NCBI GenBank assembly: GCA_014529385.2
Contig: CM043944.1
Coordinates: 174,675,240-174,739,239 of the forward strand
Source: Adiantum capillus-veneris
Taxonomy: Eukaryota; Streptophyta; Polypodiopsida; Polypodiales; Pteridaceae
Direction: 5' to 3'
Length of the DNA stretch: 64,000 nucleotides
Position numbers and translations under genes: made by a program. The notes under the pieces are model-generated. The model was not told the origin of the DNA and did not search any database. It saw only the letters and a list, made by a program, of their open reading frames with translations. Positions 9,814 to 20,359 of this stretch are shown here, piece after piece (the stretch's first letter is position 1; every line of letters starts with the position of its first letter).

Positions 9814-9901
9814 ACTCTATAATCTCTTGTGTGTGTAAATTATCTCTCTCCATTAAGTAATCTACTCAATTATCTACTTAGCTACGTCATATTTCCTAAC
9901 A
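8917..9901 (+). repeat. Copia-1 3' LTR (985 bp) with internal duplication
   Basis: It begins TGTTAAGTATGGAGCCCG and ends TTTCCTAACA. It aligns to the 5' LTR apart from base substitutions, the absence of the solo-LTR insertion, and an extra ~250 bp caused by tandem duplication of the promoter region. TSD CCCAG follows at 9902-9906. Confidence 0.92.
9140..9640 (+). repeat. Two-copy tandem repeat (~248 bp) doubling the LTR promoter
   Basis: Each unit runs from a tggtcg..aaacgacc block through ggccgaattcaa, gtggccacacatggg, tctcatgagagaggg and cctataaaagga to gttgatgcaacaaggtgggtgtgaggtgg. TATA boxes lie at about 9322 and 9570, 248 bp apart. The second unit (gaagtcaatggccgg, caaaagcggac) is closer to the single unit in the 5' LTR than the first unit is. 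Confidence 0.9.
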
Positions 9902-10156
9902 CCCAGCCCGGGGAGCATTTCCAGTCTTCTGTTGCGCAGATCTTCACTTCGAAGTCGTTGATGTTGCCAAGCCGAACATCCCTCGAGGACACCACCATCA
10001 CTTGTCCCCTGCCATAGCAACTCGAAGCTCTCCTTGGCTCATGCATACTGGGCAAAGTTGACAGCGAAGGAAGCTCCTAGGGTTTCAAATTGAATATCTC
10101 TTAATGATCCTCCCTCTTCCCTCTCTCTCTCTACCTTTTTCCACAACCCGCTTGTT

Positions 10157-10160
<4 letters not shown>

Positions 10161-10220
<60 letters not shown>
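10161..10220 (+). repeat. Microsatellite (TC)30
   Basis: A pure TC dinucleotide run of 60 bp. It produces spurious SL/RE-repeat open frames on both strands. Confidence 0.97.
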
Positions 10221-10222
<2 letters not shown>

Positions 10223-10807
10223 TCCTCCACTACTCCATGGTTCCACAAGGCCATAGCCCAGCTACCTCTGGGATGTCTTTCTCTTAACTATCATTTCATG
10301 CTCCAATTTTGATGCCCTTCAATAGGCTACGGCCCCATCTAACAATCTACATGAAGCTAGGCCAAACTGCAACTACCCACACCTCGCCGAGCTCCACAAC
10401 CCCATTTCTATGTGCCTATATTTTGTCTTCACTAGACTTGAATTTCCCCTATCCATAGCTCATGTGAACACTTTTTGGATAGGAAAGAGTGCTCTCCATC
10501 CTTGTCCCTCTCGTACTTTGCATGGATGTGCCCTTAGCTCTAGTTCCATCACTTGAGTGGTCCCTCCCTGTCCCAACAAGATCTGCCCACCGCCATCGTG
10601 TGTTGAGTCCATCACTATAATGCCAAGCTCCTCAGCTGTTGCATCTACCCCAACCGCCAAATCCTCTGACCAACCCTCTGCGTGCCATGCCACAACCTTG
10701 TGTATCCGATGCCACTCAAGCTACTACCTTGCACTGCACAAGAGGAGCAGAAGGCTCAAGCAGATCTTGTTGATGACCCTATGGTGCAAGTCATTCTGCA
10801 ACCAGGC

Positions 10808-11105
10808 AGCTTGCATATTTGATTTGGATACTAGAGGCCCAAGGTGAAATCAAAGAGCCAGACAAGAAGGCCAAAGGGCATGAAGGAAGCTACAGAAGAT
10901 GAAGACTACATTCTTGCGTTTGTGGGTGCGGGAGGGTGTTTCCATGGACATGGTTGGTACAATGAGTTAGCTTGCATATTTGATCTTGGTAGAGGCCCAG
11001 GTGAAATCAAAGAGCCAGGAAATAAGGCCAAAGGACATGCACGTAGTATGGAAGACGAAGACTGCAGCCTTGTACTTGCGGGTGCAAGAGTTGGGTGTTG
11101 CCATA
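10808..11105 (+). repeat. Degenerate tandem duplication, period ~160 bp
   Basis: Unit 1 starts agcttgcatatttgatttgg at 10808 and unit 2 starts agcttgcatatttgatcttg at about 10968. Both continue with a taga/aga-GGCCCA block, ggtgaaatcaaagagccag, aaggccaaagg, gaagac, and end in a gttgggtg/gagggtg and ccatgg/ccatag stretch. Both units stay open in one frame (10844-11263), but the translation has no recognised domain. Confidence 0.75.
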
Positions 11106-11929
11106 GCCATACACTAACCGCTCCCATCTCCTATGTAGCACTTTTAGAACACCACCCTGCCATGACCCACTATAGCATCTGCATTTCTATCTTTGTTGAA
11201 GCCCCATGCATGATCACAACCCGCCAATGCTCTCCGTTCCATCGACCCCTCTACTCCATCTAAACACAAACACCTATCATGCACCATCATTATGTCTCCA
11301 CAACTACCCATGCACCTTTGGCTCAACTTCTTTTACCCCTTGGGCTTCTATGAGCAACCTCATGCACGCCTTACCTTCTCACTATTTCCTCCACTTGAAT
11401 CCAGTTCACCTCGGTGGCAACCTATAGAAGAAAGCTAAACTGCAACTTGCGGGCCACCACCATCTCCACAACCACCCCCACAATAGTATGGGATACATGT
11501 GTGTCCCCTTAGGTATCCTTGCATCAGGCATGAAGGCTCACCACTTTGGTAGCTAATGTCCCTCTTCATGGCTTGGCTCCAATCATGCCTCATTATGCCT
11601 TTACTTTCCATGTTCGGCCTCATGCATTTCAGCTCCATTGTGCCCATTATTTCCATTCTAGCCTGACCTCAGTAAACCAAGTGACACAAGCAACAAGGTT
11701 GGGTGGCTTGGATGGTGCCAATCTATTGGTGATGGCATCAAGAAGATATGCTTAAAGCTTGCTCATGGAGTAAGCATACTAGAAATCACACTCTCTCTTT
11801 GCTTAAAAAGTACTTCTCTTCACTGTCATCTCCCTCTTTCCCCTTAGATCTTCTCCCCACTGGGTGTTTAGTGCTTGGGAAAGAGAGTGATTACTTGAAG
11901 TGTTAACTGAGTTTGTGATTAAATTGTGA

Positions 11930-12262
11930 AGCTTTTCATCTTCAGGGGTTCAAAGGAAGCTCCACAAGAGCACAAGAATGTATTGAAATCAAATCTCTCT
12001 TTGAGAGAACTTTAATACAAAGAACTTCTGGAGGGGGGACCGCCGGCTCCAAGAAAATCCGATCCGCTATAAGCTATCAAGATTAATTATATCTTTCTCT
12101 TCGAGTTATGTTGCATGATTTGATGTTTTAATGTGTGAATGATGATATGAAATCGGCCTTGCACAACCTACATATCTCCTCTAAATAATTCTCTTAAGGG
12201 AATCACTCTCTTTAAGTCAATCAATTCTATCGTGGTTACATGAAGTAGTAGATTCTCTGACA
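11930..12262 (+). repeat. Right end of the Chromo-1 5' LTR
   Basis: The sequence caagaatgtattgaaatcaa, ggaggggggaccgccggctcc and aatccgatcc corresponds block by block to the R/U5 end of Chromo-2 LTRs (gattgtattgtaacaagtct, ggaggggggaccggctcc, aatccggtcc). It ends CTCTGACA directly before the primer site. The left boundary could not be found. Confidence 0.65.
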
Positions 12263-12275
12263 TTGGTATCAAAGA
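12263..12275 (+). other. Primer binding site of Chromo-1
   Basis: TTGGTATCAAAGA follows the LTR end. It matches the initiator-methionine tRNA site (TTGGTATCAGAGC in Chromo-2) except near its end. Confidence 0.75.
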
Positions 12276-12697
12276 TATTGGTTTCTTTTTTCTTGCCTAA
12301 GAAGAGAGGTCCTTAAGTAATCTTTTCCTTAAGTAACCTATGAAACATTGTGGTTGCTCATTCCAATAGGGTAAGTGGGATAGGGATTTATTATCCATGT
12401 TGGCATACCTGCTCAACAGAGTTTGTGGTACAACATTGGGAACTATGGTCTCAATAATGGAGTCTTTTTGGACTTCCCTATGGCTTAACCATTATTGAGC
12501 TATTAGCAAGCTCGAGAGGAATTGTTTGTAACTTAGCAATGTTAAACCCTCTCCACTACTCTTTGGAATTAAAAATCTTATAAACCAAGTGTGTGGATAC
12601 TTGAGTGCCATTATTTTCAAGAGTTAAGAGAAGTAGCATTTAAGGTTTTGAAGGTGCCAAGGAAAGAGCTAACATACACTTAAAAGAAACTCTAATC

Positions 12698-13872
12698 ATG
12701 GAACAACATAATCAAGAGAATAGGATTAATATTGACAACTTAAACACATAATGTGACCACCGATGATGGTTGGAGAATTGTCAACTATCTTGCTGGCAAG
12801 CTTCAAGAAGCTATGGGTAATTCCAATTTGGAAGCGGAGGTTCAAATCCAATTGCAAGCTCTTCAAGTTTTCCCGAGTGCCTAAGGAGAAAGGGCTCATG
12901 TGAGGTTTCCTCGTGAGACCTCCAAAAGAGGAATCTCTTTTAGCAAATGAAGAGGAAATGTTAGAAGAACCTCCACGGAAAACTGTCGAAGGAGATATGA
13001 CGTGCCAAGGGTTTTAAAAGGAGAGTTATGGAAGTGATACTCCCATTTCCTTTGAAAGTGATGCACCCCCAAGAAGGTGGAGAGAAAAGCGGTCAGCAAG
13101 CCCTATAAAGAAGAAGAAGTCATCAAGCATCCCATCTCATGCAAATCCTAAGAAGGGGTAAGACAAACCAAGTAGGAGGAAGCAGAGAAAGCGATTACCA
13201 TCTTCTTCTTCTTCTTCTTCCTCTTCATTGCCACCATATTTCTATGATGAGAGTAGTGACTCATCACCAAAGAAAGCCAAGGGGAGAGGAAAACGGAGAA
13301 GTTATGTGGCAAAGAAGACGGAATGGCAAAGTTTGAAGATGGCACCCTAGGAGTCTATTCAAAAGTATGTGGACAAGTTTTGGGAGTTACATCTACAAGA
13401 AGATAGACTTTGCAGAACAAATGCAACAATTTTGTGGTGGCCTCTAACTGAGAAAATGAGTGAGTATGTCAACTCACCAAGGCCTAAAACCATCTTAGTT
13501 GTCAATCATCACACAATGGTTGCTTCAAGAATCCATTTTCGGCAAGGAGGTAAGAAGCACTCCCAACCTATGGAAGCCAAGGAGCAAAACGAGTCGAAGG
13601 GGAACAATAAAGATGTGCAAAACTCTTCCAAATCTATTAACAACAACAAAGCAAAGGTAAAGGAAAATGGCTACAAAGGTAAATCTAAGCTTTCAACTAA
13701 AGGGATAGAGCATTATCATAAGGATAAAAAGTGCTTCAAGTGTTGGGATCAAGGACATGTTTCATGTGTATGTCCAAAGAGAAGTGAATGTAATGACCCT
13801 CCTAGAGTGACCATGGCGGAAGCTCTAAAAGAGGACAACCATTGCAAAGGATCACCTTTCTCTTATGCTTGA
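12698..13872 (+). pseudogene. Chromo-1 gag remnant
   Basis: The ATG at 12698 opens MEQHNQENRINIDN, matching the Chromo-2 gag start (NNQESRMNIDS), but stops follow at once. A basic, serine-rich stretch lies at about 13080-13330. Compared with Chromo-2, roughly 300 bp coding for most of the retrotransposon gag core are missing before SIQKYVDKFWELHL (13350). The last part, 13369-13872, is open for 167 codons. It ends with a CCHC zinc knuckle CFKCWDQGHVSCVC that packages RNA, followed by a KEDNHCKGSPFSYA block that leads into protease in Chromo-2. A TGA now closes it. Confidence 0.82.
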
Positions 13873-14165
13873 GGAAAGGTAAGAGAGCATTGTGCTCTCA
13901 TACTTTTTGATCTTGACTCCTCTCAGAATTTTATCTCTTCTAAACGAGATACTAAGCTAGGAATCTATGATTTTGAGATGGGAGATGTTGTAAAAGTTGA
14001 TGGAACTTTCAAAGGGAAAGAGGTCTCAATCACTCCATTGATTTGGAAACTAAGGCTCCACATACTATGTCTATAAAGAAGATTTCCTTATCTCCCCGCC
14101 CAAACATGAAGATGTTATCTTAGGGGCACCATGGTTTGATTGCATGGCTTAGGCTATGAAGTTTC
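13873..14165 (+). pseudogene. Chromo-1 aspartic protease remnant
   Basis: The translation continues GKVREHCALILFDLDSSQNF, where Chromo-2 has LFDPGSTLNFIS. The catalytic glycine position is changed, so the active site is lost. The block KLGIYDFEMGDVVKVDGTF and the frame-broken EDVILGAPW equivalent follow. Stops and a frame change before 14156 confirm decay. Retropepsin would cut the polyprotein. Confidence 0.72.
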
Positions 14166-14479
14166 CTAAGAGACAAGTCCTCTTTTCTTATAGAGGCAAT
14201 GATGTTGCTGTTGATGTAAATGATGCAGGTAGCACTATACCACTTGTACAGACTCAAGCTTTTGACAAAGTAATGAAAATTTCTCTTTCTTGTTACATGG
14301 TTTTGGCAAAAAGTCTAAGGAAGATGCATGTGTTATTAAAGAGACAATAAATGAAACTAAAGAGGAGTTAGAATTGTCTAATTTCTTGAAGAGTTTCAAG
14401 ATGTGTTTATGGATGACATTCCTAGGGAGCTACCTCCCAAAAGAGGACAAGATGATGATACCATAGAGCTTCTACTTGG

Positions 14480-15191
14480 TAGTTCACCTCCTAATAAGCC
14501 TCCTTATTGAGTCTCACAAGCTCAACAGAGGAGATTATGAGGCAAGTGAACGAGCTTGTAGAAAAAGGGATGGTAAGGTCTAGTTCATCTCCATTTTGTT
14601 CACCAGTTCTACTAGTACAAAAGAAAAATGGTACTTATAGAATGTGTGTGGATTATCGTGCACTTAAAAGGATAACCATAAAGAATATATTTCTTGTTCC
14701 CAGAATAGAGGATCTATTTGATAAGCTACAATGGCCTACCTACTTTAGCAGAGTAGATCTCAAAAGTGGTTATCATCAAATGAGTTGTACCTGAAGATAT
14801 TCAGAAGGCAGCGTTTTGTACAGCATTTGGCCTATATGAATATCTAGTAATCCCATTTGGGCATACTAATTCACCATCCACCTTTAATCAAATGATGGAG
14901 AAGCTCTTTAGGCCTCATCAAAGATTCACAACAATGTTCTTTGACGATATTATCATCTACTCCAAGCCTATTGAAGGACATAAGCAACATCTTTAGGTAA
15001 TATTTGAAGTTTTCAGAGATCATAAGCTTTATGTTAATCAAAAGAAAAGTGAACTTTTCTTAAAGGAGATTCAATATCTAGGTCATATTATCTCCCAAAC
15101 AAGAAATCAAATGGATCCTAAAAAGTTAGAGGTAATAAATGCATGGCCTATACCAACAAATCAACATGAGTTAGGAAGATTTATAGGTATG
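14480..15191 (+). pseudogene. Chromo-1 reverse transcriptase, first part
   Basis: Recognisable blocks are EEIMRQVNELVEKGMVRSS, VLLVQKKNGTYRMCVDYRA, DLFDKLQWPTYFSRVDLKSG (first catalytic aspartate) and FFDDIIIYSKPIEGHKQHL with the catalytic F-x-D-D near 14935-14960. KKSELFLKEIQYLGHII and RFIGMC follow. A frame change occurs near 14790 and a TAG after HKQHL. The TGA in the context ccttattgagtctcacaag just upstream is shared with Chromo-2. The domain is cut at 15191 by a solo LTR and resumes at 16785. Confidence 0.88.
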
Positions 15192-16784
15192 TGTCATACA
15201 ATCTAATATCTAACCAACCCAAATAATTTTCTCATATTAAATAGATCATTTAATGTGGGAGAATAAACAGCAACAAGGGCTAGGATATAGACATGTGCTT
15301 ATAGATCTATCTCAACACATGGCCAATGGTAAAGGGGCCCAAATGAGAGATGGTCTATCAAAGAGCAAGGCTAACCAATGGAGCATAAAGACCTTAGGGT
15401 TAGCTTCATTGAAGACCGCCAATAGTTAGTGTTAAAATTCCTTTGACGTTAGGTAAGCTAGGGCTGTGCTTGAGGTGGGAACCCTGCCCAAGATTAAGGT
15501 GCTTGACATGCCTGAGGACTGATATGCTTGAAGTGCTTGATGATTGAGATGCTTGAGGTGCTTGTCATGCTTGAGATTCTAGGGCTGTACTTGACGTGAG
15601 AACCCAACCCAAGCTTGAGAGGCTTAAGAGCCAAGCTTGTGGTGAGAACTAGGCCCAAGGTTGAGGGGGCTTGAGGTGGCACAAAAGTCAAAGTAGATCC
15701 CTACAAGGAGGGGGCGAGCCATGCAAGAAGGGGGGGTGGTTGCTTGACCACTCTCTCTCCCAAAGGGCACCCCTTGCCCAAGAGGCAAGTAGGACATATA
15801 TCAAGCCCCTAGCTAGGTTACCCTCATGGTGTGCCTAAAGCCTATTGGTTGGCCTTCCAAGGGGTCCAATGATAGCATAGTGAATTTAATTAAATTTTTT
15901 AGCATTTTTCAAGCACTCTCTCTCAAAGGGGAAAGGGGGACACTTGTCCCAAGGCTACCCTTGTTGCTTGGTATGACTCTTGCTTGTGATTGGCTAGGCC
16001 TGGAGGGGTCCAATGAGCTTGAAGCATGAGCTAAAAGGGGGGGGGGTCAACCAAAGCAAGTAGGGGGCCTACTTAGGGGGTATACTCTTCCACACACACT
16101 CACACACACTCTCATTGTGTGAAGTGCAAAGTGCAAAGTGCAAAGTGCAAAGTGCAAGAGCTCCCTCTTCTTCTCCAAGAAAGTAGAGGTTGAGAGCCTA
16201 CACCAACACTCTTGGCTATGGAATGCAAATCTATTACTATGCTATTCCGTCTTCATTACTATGCTATTATGTATGCTAGCAAGAAGAGTGATGATAAGTG
16301 AGGAACTAATTCTTTCTCCTATGAAATGTTTCTTTTCTTCTTCCTCTTCCCTACCCTCATTCCCTGCTAGCTGTCTCCACCTTCAAAGGTGTTTGAGGTC
16401 TTGGGACTCAGGCTTGGGATAGTTAATGCTTTCCACAAAGTTTATGTTATGCTCATGATGCATGAAGATTTCCATCTTCATTGCATCACCTAGGTCACAA
16501 GGAACACAAAGATTGTATTGTAACAAGTCTCGCTTGATGGGAGAAATCATAATACAAATGCCTATTGGAGGGGGGACCGGCTCCGCATAAATCTGGTCCT
16601 CAATTGTTGTCATGTTTTCTAAATTCTCTCTCTTGCAAAAATATTGTTCATTCCAAGCTAACTAAATGCTATGTTTATGTTGCTATCTTCAATTATGTTC
16701 ACCTGCTATGCTCACAAAGTAATTTCTCAAAATTACTCTCTCTAATTTCGACTACTCTCAAGTTAATAGGACAATTCCATTACA
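15192..16784 (+). mobile_element. Solo LTR of the Chromo-2 family inside Chromo-1 reverse transcriptase
   Basis: 1593 bp beginning TGTCATACAATCTAATATC and ending CAATTCCATTACA, aligning over its length to the Chromo-2 LTRs (5' LTR 24696-26375). The flanks are GTATG at 15187-15191 and ATATG at 16785-16789, a 5-bp duplication with one later change. The coding sequence on the two sides joins as RFIGMC with CAYYRHFI, the expected Gypsy block, confirming the insertion point. No internal region is present, so it is a solo LTR. Confidence 0.93.
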
Positions 16785-17310
16785 ATATGTGTGCATACTA
16801 TAGACACTTCATAGAAAAAAATTCATTCATAGTAGGACCATCGCATGATTTAGCTAAAAAGAACGTTTAATCTGTATAGACTGCAAAAGAGAATGAACCT
16901 TTTGAAACCCTTCAAGCAGAGCGTATCTCTGAACTAGTACTAATATTATCGGACCTCTCAAAACCTTTTGGAGTCCAATGTGATGTTTATGAGCATTTCC
17001 TTGGAGTTGTATTGCTTCAAGAAGTACATGCCATAGCATATGAAAGTAGGAGACTGAATGAACAAGAAAAGAATCTAGAAATATATGAAAAAGAGCTACT
17101 AGCTAGCATGCATGCCTTAAATGCATGGAAGCATTATATCCTAGGTACTCCATTTATTTTGCGCACAAGTCATCAAAGTCTTAAGTTTATGACGCAAGCT
17201 AATGAGTGATAATCAAATGAGGTGGGTAAATTTTCTTTCTCCTTTTAATTTTCATATTGCTCACATAGCTGGTAAGCATAACCAAGTGGTAGACGCACTT
17301 TCATGAAGAC
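16785..17310 (+). pseudogene. Chromo-1 reverse transcriptase end and RNase H
   Basis: After the solo LTR the frame reads YYRHFIEKNSFIVGPSHDLA, the region linking reverse transcriptase and RNase H. RNase H follows as LSKPFGVQCDVYEHFLGVVL, then VHAIAYESRRLNEQEKNLEI, YEKELLASMHALNAWKHYIL and FILRTSHQSLKFMTQ, where Chromo-2 has QTDHQSLKYF, so an acidic position is changed (D to S). It ends with FNFHIAHIAGKHNQVVDALS. Stops and frame changes are frequent. Confidence 0.82.
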
Positions 17311-17459
17311 CCAAGGTGAATGTTGTATCAATAACTATCCTCTATAATAGGTTAGTATGCTACGGATCTAGAGGATGTAATGTCATCTATTGCACTCAGG
17401 AAGCAAGAGGAACCATACAATGTACAAGATGGTTATCTTCTCTGTGGAAATGCGTGAAA

Positions 17460-18590
17460 AGGTTAGGTGTGAATCTCATGGTCCTCCTTATGAAGGACAT
17501 AGAGGGATTCAAGCTACTCTCAAGTGAGTAGAGACATACTTCTATTGGGGCCAACAATGAAGGCAAACGTACATGATTACGTTGCCAAACACATTGTATG
17601 TCAAAAGATAAAGTATGATAGAGAGAAATAGCCTAGCTTACTTAAGCCATTGCCTATACTTGATTCCCCATGGGAGAGTATATCCATGGATTTCATCTTT
17701 GGATTACCAAGGGAACATGGGAATATGGACAATAGTAGAACGGTTTAGTAAACAAGAACATTTCATTCCGTTCAAAAAGACTATTAAAGCACACCATATG
17801 GAAACTCTCTTCTTATTACAAGTCTTTAAGTGTCATGGCTTGCCAATGTCTATAGTATCCGATCGAGATCCAAGAATGACCAACAATTTTTGGAAAGGTC
17901 TCTTTGAGAATCTGGGCACAAAGTTGAATTTCTCCTCGGACCGCCCAAATGGATGGCCAAATTGAAATAGCAAACTTGACCATTGTTGATCTACTCAAAG
18001 CCTATGTTATAGAGGTAGATCAAAGAGACCAATGGAAAAAGTTTTTACCCTTAGTGGAGTATGCACAGAATAACACCATCCATACTTCTTTAGGAAATGC
18101 ACCCTTCGAAGTTATAAGGAAGACCCGATCTCCGATTGATAGTCAAGACACTGGGGAAGATCTTTTTTTCTAATGAGTATAGTAGAGACCTTAAAGAATC
18201 TTTCAATAAGATTAAGGAAACTGTATTCATCATACAACAGAAGAAAAAGGTTGTTGTTGATAAGAATAGAAGAGCTTTGACCTTCAAAAAGAATGATTGG
18301 GTATTACTCAAGAATGATTGGGTATTACTCAAGTTTCTCAAAGCATGCCTAAGCCATACAACAAGCAAGGGGAAACAAGGACGCTCAATAGGTCATCATA
18401 AGTATTATGCCAGGTTAGCAAAAAGATATTATGGCCCATTTCAATTCCTTATGCCAATCAATGAATCAACATATAACTTAAGGCTACCTAGCACTTGGCT
18501 CATTCATAATGCCTTTCATGTGAGCCTTCTAAAACCTTATAAGTGCGAGCCACCCAGAGAACCAAATAATTGAAGATCCACCCAAGTTTG
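17460..18590 (+). pseudogene. Chromo-1 integrase
   Basis: It starts in decayed zinc-binding sequence (EGHRGIQATLK). The core shows GIWTIVERFSKQEHFIPFKK, then HGLPMSIVSDRDPRMTNNFW with the second catalytic aspartate. A frame break follows where Chromo-2 has AYHPQPDGQSEIAN; here GWPN and the remainder in a second frame (DGQIEIANLTIVDLLKAY) carry the glutamate. The C-terminal part reads KNDWVLLK twice in a row through a small tandem duplication at about 18289-18330. It continues into YYGPFQFLMPINESTYNLRL and WLIHNAFHVSLLKPYKCEPP, the usual GPF/Y and V-x-LLK blocks of chromoviral integrases. Confidence 0.85.
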
Positions 18591-18781
18591 AGGTCAAGAA
18601 GAGATCTTACAGCCAGAGAGAATCCTACAATATGAAGACAAGGTCTTAAGAAGTGGTAAGACTATCCAAAGATATCTTATTAGGAATTATTCATTTAAAG
18701 ATGCAAAATGGATACAAGACATCCAACTAAAGGATAACGTAAACCGTGTAAATGCTTATAATGACTCATGTCAAAGGTAAG
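18591..18781 (+). pseudogene. Chromo-1 chromodomain-like C-terminus
   Basis: The blocks LQPERILQYEDKVLRSGKTI, QRYLIRNYSFKDAKWIQDIQ and LKDNVNRVNAY align to the Chromo-2 C-terminus. The pattern of a basic start, aromatic positions and a W in KWIQD fits the chromodomain that targets such elements to chromatin. Stops lie nearby. Confidence 0.65.
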
Positions 18782-18866
18782 AACCGGGTATGCACAAATA
18801 TGTTTTAAAAATAATTTTGTCTTGTTTTGACTCTAATACTTCTTAAGTGTATGCATACGATGAATC

Positions 18867-19094
18867 GTGCTTGCGGCAGACTTGTTTCTCTCAAGCACCA
18901 AGTAGACTTTGCCAATCTACTATGGAAGAAGGTTAGTGGCTACTAAGTAGAGTACAAGCTTGTGGCATCTCAGTCTCAGCTCCAAGTAAATCTTTTCAAT
19001 CTACTTTAGAAGAGGTAAGGGTAAGTTAAGACATGCTTGCGACAACTAAGTCTTTCAAGCACTAAGTGGAATTAGTCACCACTGTGGAAGTATG
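18867..19094 (+). repeat. Three ~64-bp repeats, period ~80 bp, before the Chromo-1 polypurine tract
   Basis: Units at about 18867-18931, 18951-19014 and 19031-19094 share a gcttg(c/t)g(g/a)ca start, a tctc/tctttcaagca(c)c/taagt block, a ca(a)tctact/ccact block and a ggaag end. Two units of the same type stand at the same place in Chromo-2 (31584-31737). Confidence 0.7.
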
Positions 19095-19185
19095 TTGACA
19101 GGTAAAAAGGGATACTCTACCTGAAGTAAAAGGACTAGTATGACTTTATTTTCCCTACTCCATAGTCCAGGACGAGTATGATTTG

Positions 19186-19198
19186 AAGGGAGAGGTAA
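19186..19198 (+). other. Polypurine tract of Chromo-1
   Basis: The sequence aagggagaggtaa abuts the TGTCATGAAAATT LTR start. The matching tract of Chromo-2 is at 31832-31846. Confidence 0.75.
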
Positions 19199-20260
19199 TG
19201 TCATGAAAATTAATTTCTAACCTTCTAGAAGTATTTTCCATCTTAAACTGACCACTTAAGCTTGGGGAAAATAAAAGAGGACAAGTGAAGTTAATTAAGA
19301 TCTTGTAGACTTAAGTCGGTCAAAGACTTGGGACCAAAGAGAAAATTTCTATAAAAGAGAAAGTATAATTGCTAGTTAATCTATCTCAATCAAAGGTACA
19401 TAGAGGATAAGTCTATCCCAAGCAACCTTGATCAAAGGTACAAGACAAGGGGGGTTGATTAAAGCAATTATAGGAGTCTAAAAATAGAAGCTAACCATGT
19501 GAATTTTAAGTAATAAAATTACGCTTTAGACTCTAAGTATGAAGCCTGGGAAGTGCTAGGATAATATTAAAATTTTTCAAAAATAGTTTAAATTTAGCAA
19601 GTCTAAATTTAGCAGGTTTTGGGTCTAGCTTCAAAGCACCTCCAAAGTACTGTGCTAAGGGTTTTGCACATGAGGTGAACCTCCAAAGCCCAAGGGTAGT
19701 TTTATTTTTGCGAGAGTCTATCCTAATTTAGCATGTCCTAAATTAGCAGGTTGACTCTAGTCCAAGTCAGCTTCATACAGCCTCCAAAGGATAATGCAAA
19801 GGTCTTGTACATGAGCTAGTTTAATTGAAGGTAGGTGTAAGGGTTTTAATTATTGAAAGGGAATAGCAAAAGACTAAGGTTAGATCATCCCTTCCATTAT
19901 TAGAAAGTGGACTCTAGTCCTTCTTTACCAAGTTTGGTTAGGACACATGTCAAAAGTAGCTTCCAAATGCTTAATTGGTAAAAAGGACAAGTGTGTATGA
20001 GTTCTAATCTTGCTTAAGTCAAAGGATAAGAGTGGGACACAAGTTTTTCAAGTATGGAATGATGGACAAGTGTCCAAGCATGCACCAACTTTCCCACTAA
20101 GTCCTTTCATGTGATTGGTCTCCATGCACTAGGCACCCAATTTTGGGTTTTGGCAAGTGGAGGGGGGATATAAAAGAGATGAGCTCATGGAAAACTAGCC
20201 CTTTTTCTCTCTTTCAAGTGTCCAAGTTGGCAAAGCAAGGAGGAATAGCCACGGGACTAT
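19199..20260 (+). repeat. Chromo-1 3' LTR, left part
   Basis: It begins TGTCATGAAAATTAATTTC after the polypurine tract. It contains two related tracts around 19590-19640 and 19720-19760 (tttagca..gtctaaatttagcagg and tttagcatgtcctaaattagcagg) and a TATA box at 20169 (ggatataaaagagatg). The sequence is cut by the inverted-repeat element at 20261, and the right end was not found beyond it. Confidence 0.7.
20169..20175 (+). promoter_or_regulatory. TATA box of the Chromo-1 3' LTR
   Basis: TATAAAA in ggggggatataaaagagatg, about 970 bp into the LTR. This is a plausible promoter position for an LTR of this size. Confidence 0.55.
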
Positions 20261-20359
20261 TTGACACCACTTTGTCAGGTGGGATCTACGGTCGAGCATC
20301 TTCAAACGATGTGGACCGTCCATTTATTCTCAAGAATAAAAGGATTTCGACAAGTTGAG

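Larger units (their letters stand above)
4613..9901 (+). mobile_element. Copia-1: decayed Ty1/Copia LTR retrotransposon
   Basis: The element is bounded by LTRs that both begin TGTTAAGTATGGAG and end CATATTTCCTAACA, with 5-bp duplications CCCAG outside. Internal order is gag, integrase, reverse transcriptase, RNase H, the defining order of Copia. The pol resembles Tnt1-like plant Copia polyproteins, with a VWHYRLGHMSGKG pre-integrase block and LMLYADDIMIAS. It is dead: the gag start codon is TTG, the gag zinc knuckle and protease active site are deleted, and at least three frame breaks interrupt pol. The 5' LTR was later hit by a solo LTR of the Copia-2 family. The 3' LTR carries a 248-bp tandem duplication that the 5' LTR lacks. 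Confidence 0.93.
9907..11929. other. Unclassified right flank of Copia-1
   Basis: No protein family recognised. The block contains a long (CT)n, a ~160-bp tandem duplication (10808-11105), and CA-rich, moderately GC-rich sequence with overlapping open frames on both strands that look compositional. Its style matches 4089-4607, so Copia-1 split one older repeat or unannotated unit. Confidence 0.4.
11930..20260 (+). mobile_element. Chromo-1: decayed Gypsy chromovirus
   Basis: Domain order is gag, protease, reverse transcriptase, RNase H, integrase and chromodomain-like C-terminus, as in Gypsy chromoviruses. Nearly every block aligns with Chromo-2 at 24696-34922. The primer site follows CTCTGACA at 12262 and the polypurine tract is at 19186-19198. 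The LTRs are related to but clearly diverged from those of Chromo-2 (TGTCATGAAAATTAATTTC against TGTCATAAAATCTAATATC), so this is a separate subfamily. The left LTR is truncated or too decayed to delimit. The 3' LTR is interrupted at 20261 by a small inverted-repeat element. A 1593-bp solo LTR splits the reverse transcriptase. Outer borders are approximate. Confidence 0.85.

Noticed and set aside
10039-10254. Open frame encoding (RE)n repeats
   Set aside because: It is the translation of a (TC)n microsatellite and has no other coding signal.
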